Origin: Caulobacteraceae bacterium UBA5005
Lineage (GTDB): Bacteria; Pseudomonadota; Alphaproteobacteria; Caulobacterales; Caulobacteraceae
Direction: 5' to 3'
Length of the DNA: 30,252 nt
Assembly (NCBI GenBank): GCA_002398405.1
Contig: DGYN01000127.1
Span: forward strand, 1 to 30,252
Each line of letters opens with the position of its first letter. Position 1 is the first letter of the stretch. The notes under the pieces are model-generated. The model was not told where the DNA came from, did no database searches, and saw nothing but the letters and a program-made list of their open reading frames with translations. Position numbers and translations under genes: made by a program. Shown piece by piece: positions 21,338 through 27,987 of this stretch.

Positions 21338-22390
21338 ATGAGCGCCAACGTATTTATCAGTTTCGCCTCGCAGGACCGCAAGGTCGCGATGACGCTATGC
21401 TCCGCCTTGGAGAACCGCGGTTTCAACTGCTGGATCTCGGCGCGTGACATCCAGCCCGGCGAAAACTTCCAGACGGCCATCGTCAAGGCAATCCGCCACG
21501 CCAAGGTCATGCTGCTGGTGTTCACCGCCAATTCGAACACCTCCGAGGAAATGACCAAGGAGTTGGCCCTCGCCAGCCAGTTCAAGGTCATGGTCGTGCC
21601 GCTGCGCATCGAGGACGTCGCGCCGTCAGACGCCTTCGCCTACGAATTCGCCACCCGCCAGTGGATCGACTTCTTCTCTGACTGGGAGATGGCCATCCAG
21701 CAGCTCTCGCGGCGCCTGGAATATGCGACGACCCAGCCCGCCGCCGCGGCGAAGCTGGCGGCCAGTGTCGGCGAAGTCGACATCCTGGACGAGGGCCTGA
21801 CCCCGGTCGCCGAGAGCGCGGCGCCACCGCCTACGGCGAAGGTCAAGGCGTCCGACCCTAAGATCACCAACCTGATCACCGAGCCGGCCCCTCCGGCCAG
21901 CGCCGCGCTGGATAAGCGCAAGACCGCTGGACCGGCGGCGCCGCCGATCGTCGAGTCCCTGGCTGAGGAAATGGACGGCCCCGCGGCCAAGAAGTCCAAC
22001 AAGGGCATGCTCATCGCCGCCGCGGCCGTCATCGCCGTGCTGGTGGCGGGCGGCATTGGCGCGGCCGTGGTCATGGGCGGCAAGGGCAAGACCGCCGACC
22101 CGGCGGTCATGGATGTCAACGCCACGCCGGCGACCCCGATCACCACGCCGGTGACGACGCTCGGCCCCGAGCTTCCGGTCGATCCGGCGGCAGCCGCAGC
22201 CACCGATCCGAACGCCGTCCTTCCGGGTGTCCCGGTGGAAGGGGCGCGGGCCCCCGCGCCCAAGCGCCCGCGGCAAGGCTACCAGAAGGTCGAGACTCCC
22301 GGCGGCGCGACGAGCAGCGGTTCGCCCGGTGGATCGGCTCCCGCCCAGCAGGCGCCCAACCGCCCGGCCGAGCCCACGGTCATCTACTAG
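21338..22390 (+). CDS. Membrane-anchored TIR-domain protein
   Basis: This 350-residue protein has an N-terminal TIR domain (about 1-130) starting ANVFISFASQDRKVAMTLCS, with WISARDIQPGENF as the box-2 region. The candidate catalytic glutamate is Glu75 (SEEMTKELALA), at the position used by NAD-cleaving TIRs. A linker of about 90 residues rich in Ala, Pro and charge leads to one transmembrane helix at about 223-247 (MLIAAAAVIAVLVAGGIGAA). The last 100 residues are Ala/Pro/Gly-rich and probably disordered, so TIR should face the cytoplasm and the tail the periplasm. ATG 21338 was chosen over an in-frame start at 21278 because the family begins there. No known anti-phage partner gene is adjacent. 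Confidence 0.88.
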   Translation: MSANVFISFASQDRKVAMTLCSALENRGFNCWISARDIQPGENFQTAIVKAIRHAKVMLLVFTANSNTSEEMTKELALASQFKVMVVPLRIEDVAPSDAFAYEFATRQWIDFFSDWEMAIQQLSRRLEYATTQPAAAAKLAASVGEVDILDEGLTPVAESAAPPPTAKVKASDPKITNLITEPAPPASAALDKRKTAGPAAPPIVESLAEEMDGPAAKKSNKGMLIAAAAVIAVLVAGGIGAAVVMGGKGKTADPAVMDVNATPATPITTPVTTLGPELPVDPAAAAATDPNAVLPGVPVEGARAPAPKRPRQGYQKVETPGGATSSGSPGGSAPAQQAPNRPAEPTVIY

Positions 22391-22453
22391 GCGCCGGTTT
22401 CGACCTCCTCTTGGGGAGGAAAATCCCAATCCACAAAAGGCTCGCAAGACCGC

Positions 22454-22482
22454 TTGTGAAGCCGCATCCTCGCCACTATGGT
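22454..22482 (+). promoter_or_regulatory. Promoter of tRNA-Lys
   Basis: TTGTGA (22454-22459) and TATGGT (22477-22482) are separated by exactly 17 bp, a good sigma70-type promoter. The predicted start near 22489 leaves a leader of about 10 nt before the tRNA. This makes the tRNA independent of the TIR gene upstream. Confidence 0.55.
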
Positions 22483-22498
22483 CCGCCGCCTTGCGTAG

Positions 22499-22570
22499 GG
22501 GTCGGTAGCTCAGCGGTAGAGCATTCGACTTTTAATCGAATGGTCGTGGGTTCGATCCCCACCCGACCTA
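22499..22570 (+). tRNA. tRNA-Lys (anticodon UUU)
   Basis: A full cloverleaf folds: acceptor 22499-22505 with 22563-22569, D stem GCTC/GAGC, anticodon stem TTCGA/TCGAA around loop CTTTTAA (anticodon TTT at 22531-22533), variable loop TGGTC, and T stem GTGGG/CCCAC around TTCGATC. The discriminator is A22570. CCA is not encoded, so it must be added. The first acceptor pair is G-U instead of the usual G-C. The anticodon and body closely follow bacterial tRNA-Lys(UUU). Confidence 0.96.
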
Positions 22571-22642
22571 CGCGCCGCTTTGCGCCACAGTTGCGCCTTG
22601 GGGCGGCTGGCATCAGCGATAGGTTCGCTGTACGGTTTACTG

Positions 22643-23272
22643 ATGAAACTGACAGCGGGTCTGGCCCTGTTGCTTGTGCTCCTGCCCGTCGCGGCGGAGG
22701 CGCAACGCACGGCCGGCAAGCAGGATTCCTTGAAGGATGCCGCGGCCTCGCCGCTCTATGATCTCAATGTCCTGAAGACCAAGATCCCGCCGGCCTTGAT
22801 CCAAGCCGAGGCCGCGCCCTATCGCCTGCCGCAGCCCCTGACGTGCGTCACGGTCATGAACGAGATCATGCCCCTGGATGAGGCGCTGGGACCGGACCTT
22901 GATATTCCGCCGTCGCTGGAAAACCCCAGCGCCCTGGAACGCTCGAATGAGATGGCCAAGGACGGATCGGTCAGCCTGGTGCGTAGCGGCGCACAAAGCC
23001 TGGTACCGTTCCGCGGCCCCCTGCGCATTCTGACCGGCGCCGAACGGAACGACCAGATCGTCCGGCAATCGATCGTGGCCGGCGGCGTGCGGCGGGCTTT
23101 CCTGAAAGGCCTGGGCCACATGCTGCGCTGCCCTGAGCCCGCGCGGCCCGGACAGCAGTCCCTGGCGGGCATCGACCTCGATCCGCCAAAGCCCAAGATG
23201 CAGATGCCGCAGCTTGTCCGCCGGCCGGCCGGGGAGCCACCCCCCGCGCCGCCTCCACCGCCGACGCGCTAG
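22643..23272 (+). CDS. Exported protein of unknown function
   Basis: I do not recognise this 209-residue protein. It starts MKLTAGLALLLVLLPVAAEA, a good Sec signal peptide cut near residue 20, so the mature protein is periplasmic. The body has two cysteines (LTCVTV near 68 and LRCPEP near 163) that could form a disulfide, and otherwise no known motif. The C-terminus is proline-rich, with PPPAPPPPP near the end. ATG 22643 was chosen for the signal peptide; an in-frame ATG at 22580 would add 21 residues that spoil it. No clear ribosome-binding site is seen. The last 4 nt overlap the convergent tgt gene in a shared CTAG. Confidence 0.75.
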   Translation: MKLTAGLALLLVLLPVAAEAQRTAGKQDSLKDAAASPLYDLNVLKTKIPPALIQAEAAPYRLPQPLTCVTVMNEIMPLDEALGPDLDIPPSLENPSALERSNEMAKDGSVSLVRSGAQSLVPFRGPLRILTGAERNDQIVRQSIVAGGVRRAFLKGLGHMLRCPEPARPGQQSLAGIDLDPPKPKMQMPQLVRRPAGEPPPAPPPPPTR

Positions 23273-24384
23273 CCCAACCGCTGTCGGGCGGCGAAATCCC
23301 GCCGGAAGGCCTCCAGGCGACCCTCGGTAATCGCCGATCGCAAATTGCTCATAAGCGACTGAAACATAGCGATATTGTGCCAGGAGAGCAGGACCTGGCC
23401 GAGGATCTCCTCGGACTTGAAGAGGTGGTGCAGATAGGCCTTGGAATAGTCGCGGCTGGCCGGGCAATCGCTGGCCGGATCGAGGGGGCTATCATCCTCG
23501 GCAAAGCGGGCGTTCTTAAGATTGACGGGGCCGTCCAGAGTCCAGGCCTGGCCGTGGCGGCCCGAGCGGGTCGGCAGGACGCAGTCGAACATGTCGACGC
23601 CGCGGGCGACGGCCTCCACCAGGTCGACGGGCTTGCCCACGCCCATGAGGTAGCGCGGACGGTCGGCGGGCAGCATGGCGGGGGCGTAGTCGAGCACCTC
23701 GCACATGGCCTCATGCCCTTCGCCGACGGCGAGGCCGCCGATGGCGTAGCCGTCGAAGCCGGTCTCGATCAGGCGGTCGGCGCTTTCCTGCCGCAGATCG
23801 CGAAAGGTCGAGCCCTGCTGGATGCCGAACAGGGCCTGTGCATCCCGCGTCCCGAAGGCCGCCTTGGAGCGCGCGCCCCAGCGGGCGGACAGCTCCATGG
23901 CCGAACGGGCGCGCGCCTCCTCCGCCGGCCAGGAGACGCATTCGTCGAGCTGCATGACGATGTCCGAGCCCAGGAGGTCGGCCTGTATCTCGATAGAGCG
24001 TTCGGGGGAAAGGACATGGCGAGAGCCGTCGATGTGGCTCTGGAAGGTGACGGCGTCTTCCTTGACCTTGGATATCTTGGTCAGGGACATGACCTGAAAG
24101 CCGCCGCTGTCGGTGAGGATGGGCCCGTCCCAGCGCATGAATTTGTGCAGGCCGCCGAGCCTGGCCACCCGCTCGGCGCCGGGCCGCAGCATCAGGTGAT
24201 AGGTGTTGCCAAGGATGATGTCCGCGCCGGAGGATTTCACCTGATCGACGGTGAGCGCCTTGACCGTGCCGGCGGTGCCGACCGGCATGAAAGCGGGCGT
24301 CCTGATCTCGCCGCGCGAGGTCACAAGGACGCCGGTGCGCGCCGCGCCGTCGGTTGCGCTGATCTTGAGGGGGAAGGCCGCCAT
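23269..24384 (-). CDS. tgt: tRNA-guanine(34) transglycosylase, altered zinc site
   Basis: Tgt swaps guanine 34 for preQ1 in GUN-anticodon tRNAs, a step of queuosine synthesis. This 371-residue protein matches the family throughout: Asp92 (LTDSGGFQ) and the nucleophile Asp264 (GVDMFDCVLPTR) are present, as are GFDGYAIGGLAVGE and GRHGQAW. The structural zinc site is unusual. Families such as E. coli have Cys-x-Cys-x2-Cys plus a His; here the equivalent stretch is ASDCPASRDY, giving Ser305, Cys307 and Ser310 with His336 (SWHN). Two of four ligands are lost. The frame is intact and the surrounding motif (YSKAYLHHL) is kept, so it is probably active. It overlaps the queA stop by 1 nt. Confidence 0.95.
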   Translation of the reverse strand: MAAFPLKISATDGAARTGVLVTSRGEIRTPAFMPVGTAGTVKALTVDQVKSSGADIILGNTYHLMLRPGAERVARLGGLHKFMRWDGPILTDSGGFQVMSLTKISKVKEDAVTFQSHIDGSRHVLSPERSIEIQADLLGSDIVMQLDECVSWPAEEARARSAMELSARWGARSKAAFGTRDAQALFGIQQGSTFRDLRQESADRLIETGFDGYAIGGLAVGEGHEAMCEVLDYAPAMLPADRPRYLMGVGKPVDLVEAVARGVDMFDCVLPTRSGRHGQAWTLDGPVNLKNARFAEDDSPLDPASDCPASRDYSKAYLHHLFKSEEILGQVLLSWHNIAMFQSLMSNLRSAITEGRLEAFRRDFAARQRLG

Positions 24385-25451
24385 CAGGCGCGGAATAGCA
24401 GGCTGGCGTCGCCGTAGGAATAAAACCGGTAGCCGGTCTCAATGGCGTGGGCGTAGGCGCGCTTCATGCGGTCGGTCCCGGCGAAGGCGCAGACCAGCAT
24501 GAACAGGGTCGACCTGGGCAGGTGGAAGTTGGTCATCAGGATGTCGCAGGCGCGGAAACGGTAGCCGGGGGTGATGAAGATCGAGGTCTCGCCCGCGAAG
24601 GGGCGGATGACGCCGTCTTCGCCCGTAGCGCTCTCCAGGAGGCGCAGAGAGGTGGTGCCGATGCACAGGATACGTCCACCGCGCGCCTTGACCGCGTTGA
24701 GGGCGGCGGCGGTCTCAAGGCTCACCTCGCCATATTCGGGGTGCATGCGGTGATCGGCGGTGTCCTCAGCCTTGACCGGCAGGAAGGTCCCGGCGCCGAC
24801 GTGCAGGGTGACCTGGTGGAGGGAAACGCCGCCAGCGCTCAGCGCGTCGAGCAGGGCCGGGGTGAAGTGGAGACCCGCCGTCGGGGCGGCGACCGAGCCA
24901 TCATGGCGGGCGTAGACAGTCTGATAGTCGGTGAGGTCCTGGTCGTCCTCGCGGCGCAGGGCGGCGATATAGGGCGGTAGCGGCATGACGCCCGCCGTGG
25001 CGATGGCCGCGTCTAGGTCTGGGCCAGAGAGATCGAAAGCGAGGGTCACCTCACCGCCCTCCCCCTTCTCCTCCAGCGTGGCGTCGAGCGTGGCGAGGCT
25101 GCAGGCGCGGTCCTGTGTCTCTCCCAGGCGGATGCGGTCGCCGGGAGAGAGGCGCTTGCCGGGCTTCATGAAGGCGGTCCAGCGGTGGGGCGAGAGACGC
25201 TTGTGCAGGGTCGCCTCGACGCGGACCGCGGAGCCTTCGCGGGTTCTTATCCCGAACAGGCGGGCGGGAATGACGCGGGTGTCGTTGAAGACGATCGCAT
25301 CGCCGGACTGGAGGTACGACGGCAGGTCGCGCACACGGCGGTCTTCGAGCCCGTCCTTGACGATGAGCAGGCGCGCGGCGTCCCGGGGACTCGCCGGGCG
25401 CAGGGCGATGTTGTCCTCGGGCAGATTGAAATCGAAGTCGTCAACGCGCAT
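24384..25451 (-). CDS. queA: S-adenosylmethionine:tRNA ribosyltransferase-isomerase
   Basis: QueA transfers and isomerises the ribosyl group of SAM onto preQ1-34 tRNA to make epoxyqueuosine, the step after Tgt. This 355-residue protein has the family start MRVDDFDFNLPEDNIALRPASPRDAARLL, FNDTRVIPARLFG near 60-72, PTAGLHFTPALL near 215 and TNFHLPRSTLFMLVCAFAG near 305. ATG 25451 is the normal family start; a TTG at 25523 is in frame but adds unrelated residues. I see no Shine-Dalgarno sequence. TTGACG (25486-25481, minus strand) is a possible -35 element. It is followed directly by tgt (TGATG overlap), so two consecutive queuosine steps are coupled. Confidence 0.95.
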   Translation of the reverse strand: MRVDDFDFNLPEDNIALRPASPRDAARLLIVKDGLEDRRVRDLPSYLQSGDAIVFNDTRVIPARLFGIRTREGSAVRVEATLHKRLSPHRWTAFMKPGKRLSPGDRIRLGETQDRACSLATLDATLEEKGEGGEVTLAFDLSGPDLDAAIATAGVMPLPPYIAALRREDDQDLTDYQTVYARHDGSVAAPTAGLHFTPALLDALSAGGVSLHQVTLHVGAGTFLPVKAEDTADHRMHPEYGEVSLETAAALNAVKARGGRILCIGTTSLRLLESATGEDGVIRPFAGETSIFITPGYRFRACDILMTNFHLPRSTLFMLVCAFAGTDRMKRAYAHAIETGYRFYSYGDASLLFRA

Positions 25452-25552
25452 CGCTGGGAAGGGCCTGATGCGGCGACCGGCGTCAAGCGCTCCTGTGGAC
25501 AAGCCTGGCCCGGCTTGGGACAATGGGCAGGCTGTTCGGAGAGACTTTCCCC

Positions 25553-26124
25553 ATGCGCCTTCCCCTTGCCGCCTGCGCGGCGATCCTGCTTGCCTTGGCC
25601 GCTTGCGGTAAGAAGGACGAGGCCAAGACGCCGGAGGCTGCGCCCGCGCCGGCCGTGGCCGCGATCAGCGGCTTCGCCCACGATCCGGCCTTCGATGCGG
25701 CCGGCTTCTATCGGCCCGCGCCGGATATCGTCATCGGCAAGCACCGGCTATCGACCATCGCCATCGGCGCGCCCAGCGATTTCGCCCAGTGGGAAGCAGG
25801 CGACCGGGAAGGCCTGTTCGGGCCGATCCTGGTGGAGTTCGACGACATCACCAGCCCCACCGAGACCAACGAGATGGGCGCGGTGGTGCACACGGTGCGG
25901 ATCCGGGTGCTGCCGACGGCCTATCAACTGACCAGCGGCAAGATCGCCTTCAAAGGGTCAGACCCGGCCATCGGGGCCATCGTTATCGATGGCGTGTTCG
26001 ATCCCGCCGCCTTCAAGGCTGGGCGTGAAACGGGCTCCAGCGGCAATACGCCGGTCCTGAGCGCCACGGTGCAGATCGGGCAAGAGGCGATCCGCGACCG
26101 CCGCTTCACCTTCTGGGCAGGGGA

Positions 26125-26128
<4 letters not shown>
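25553..26128 (+). CDS. Lipoprotein of unknown function
   Basis: This 191-residue protein has a clear lipoprotein signal: MRLPLAACAAILLALAAC with lipobox LAAC at residue 18, followed by GKKDEAKTPEAAPAPA, a charged then Ala/Pro-rich tether. The mature domain (about 45-191) has mixed beta character, with FYRPAPDIVIGKHRLSTIAIG, LVEFDDITSPTETNE and DRRFTFWAGD at the end, and I recognise no family. Lys at +3 to +4 gives no clear outer- versus inner-membrane sorting call. ATG 25553 has GGAGAG 9 nt upstream. The gene is divergent from queA and its stop is shared, through CTAG, with the convergent cyclophilin gene. Confidence 0.78.
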
Positions 26129-26592
<464 letters not shown>

Positions 26593-26630
26593 GGGTCCTC
26601 GCAGGAGAAATCAGGAATGTTGCGAGCGGA

Positions 26631-27473
26631 CTATTGGACCTGAACTGCGATGTCGAGATCGCAGATGTCGAAGGCGCCGCCCTTGGCGGTGCGCTGCGCC
26701 TGGACATAGGCTGCATATTCCGGGCCCGACGTCTGCTGGACACGGATCTTGGGCCGCGTGGCGGCGGGCAGATCGGCGAGGACGCGCACGGTCTGCATGA
26801 GGTCCTGGGGCTCAGCCACCGGCTCACCGGTCTTGATTTGCTGCACGATATCAAGGCCCAGCAGGATGCGGCCGAAGGGGGTGTATTTGCCGTTCAGATT
26901 GTCGGTCTTGGCGCGCATCATGAAGAACTGGCTATTGGCGCTGTCGACGTCAGCGGCCCGGGCCATGCTGAGGGTCCCCTTGCAGTGGAGTCCCTGAGCC
27001 TGGACCTTCCCGTCGGCGGTGATGGCCATCTGGGCCTCAGGCTGGGACAGGATGGGGAAGGCGCCGCTAAAACCGGTGAAACCCCGATCGCTGGGGATCG
27101 CCGAAAAAGGAAGATCGCGCCCGCGCCGGAAGGTAAACTCGGCGGACAGGTTGGGCAGGGTCGATCCGCCCCGGCCGTTGTTCTCCGGATCGCCGGTCTG
27201 GGCCATGAAGCCGTCGATGACCCGGAAGAAGGTGCGGCCGTCGTAGAGGCCCTGGCGGGTCAGAATCTTGATCCGCTCCACATGCTTGGGCGCCGCAGCG
27301 GGGAAGAGCTCGGCGATGATCCGGCCCTTGTTTGTCTCGATGACCAGGATGTTTTCCGGATCGACATCGCGCCAGGCGACAGGGGCCTGGGCGGGAGCCG
27401 CCTGGCCGAACGCCTGCACCGCGCCCAAGCCGAGGAGCGCCGCAGCCGCGAGGGCGATGGTGATGGTCTTCAT
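26631..27473 (-). CDS. Periplasmic cyclophilin-type peptidyl-prolyl isomerase
   Basis: This 280-residue protein starts MKTITIALAAAALLGLGAVQ, a Sec signal peptide cut near residue 24, so it is a periplasmic isomerase that should help envelope proteins fold. The cyclophilin core has FFRVIDGFMAQTGDPENNG, TLSMARAADVDSANSQFF and PFGRILLGLDIV. An insertion of about 40 residues (TFRRGRDLPFSAIPSDRGF to AITADGKVQAQG) separates the core halves, and a C-terminal extension of about 60 residues follows. ATG 27473 has GGAAG 5 nt upstream; an open frame to 27545 would overlap coaD. It lies 10 bp after coaD and 38 bp before the second cyclophilin. Confidence 0.9.
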   Translation of the reverse strand: MKTITIALAAAALLGLGAVQAFGQAAPAQAPVAWRDVDPENILVIETNKGRIIAELFPAAAPKHVERIKILTRQGLYDGRTFFRVIDGFMAQTGDPENNGRGGSTLPNLSAEFTFRRGRDLPFSAIPSDRGFTGFSGAFPILSQPEAQMAITADGKVQAQGLHCKGTLSMARAADVDSANSQFFMMRAKTDNLNGKYTPFGRILLGLDIVQQIKTGEPVAEPQDLMQTVRVLADLPAATRPKIRVQQTSGPEYAAYVQAQRTAKGGAFDICDLDIAVQVQ

Positions 27474-27483
27474 GGTCTTCCGC

Positions 27484-27966
27484 CTACCCGATCTTGGCGC
27501 GCAATTTGGCCGCCACCTGTGGCGGGACAAAGGCCGTAATGTCACCGTCCAGCTTGGCGATTTCCTTGACCAGCCGCGAGGCGACGGCCTGGTGGCGAGG
27601 GTCGGCCATCAGGAACACGGTTTCGATGTCGCGGGCCAGTTGCTGGTTCATGGCCGTCATCTGAAATTCGTATTCGAAGTCGGCGACGGCGCGCAGGCCC
27701 CTGACGATCACCGTCGCGCCGACCTCGCGGGCGAAGTGCACCAGGAGGCTCTTGAACGGCTGGACCACGATTTCCGCGCCCGTCAGGCCCTTGGTTTCCT
27801 CCCGCAGGATCTCCACCCGCTCTTCGAGGGTGAACAGGGGGCCCTTGCCCTCGTTGACGGCGACGCCGATCACCAGGCGGTCGACCAGCTTCACCGCCCG
27901 GCCGATGATGTCGAGGTGGCCGTTGGTGACGGGATCGAAGGTGCCGGGATAGAGACCGATACGCAT
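27484..27966 (-). CDS. coaD: Phosphopantetheine adenylyltransferase
   Basis: CoaD transfers AMP from ATP to 4'-phosphopantetheine, making dephospho-CoA in the penultimate step of coenzyme A synthesis. This 160-residue protein has normal length. The nucleotidyltransferase signature is YPGTFDPVTNGHLDI with Thr14-x-x-His17, the ATP motif. VIVRGLRAVADFEYEFQM binds substrate, and the ATP-loop region reads VASRLVKEIAKLDGDI, where many homologs have ISSSLVKE. ATG 27966 has GGAG 8 nt upstream. It lies 21 bp after gyrA and 10 bp before a cyclophilin gene and is probably co-transcribed with both. Confidence 0.96.
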   Translation of the reverse strand: MRIGLYPGTFDPVTNGHLDIIGRAVKLVDRLVIGVAVNEGKGPLFTLEERVEILREETKGLTGAEIVVQPFKSLLVHFAREVGATVIVRGLRAVADFEYEFQMTAMNQQLARDIETVFLMADPRHQAVASRLVKEIAKLDGDITAFVPPQVAAKLRAKIG

Positions 27967-27987
27967 GTTAGGAGCTCCCCCCGGAGG

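Noticed and set aside
21338..22390. TIR protein as part of Thoeris or CBASS
   Set aside because: No ThsA-like, cyclase, or CD-NTase gene lies on either side; neighbours are a transporter operon and a tRNA.
22399..22420. Terminator after the TIR gene
   Set aside because: CCTCC and GGAGG can pair, but the stem is followed by A residues on the plus strand rather than T residues, so it does not fit an intrinsic terminator for this gene.
22571..22642. Terminator after tRNA-Lys
   Set aside because: Small GC stems can be drawn near 22580-22610, but there is no T-tract and the pairing is weak.
25452..25552. Possible preQ1 riboswitch upstream of queA
   Set aside because: The gap to the divergent lipoprotein is about 100 bp and I see no A-rich pseudoknot tail or C-rich loop typical of preQ1 switches.
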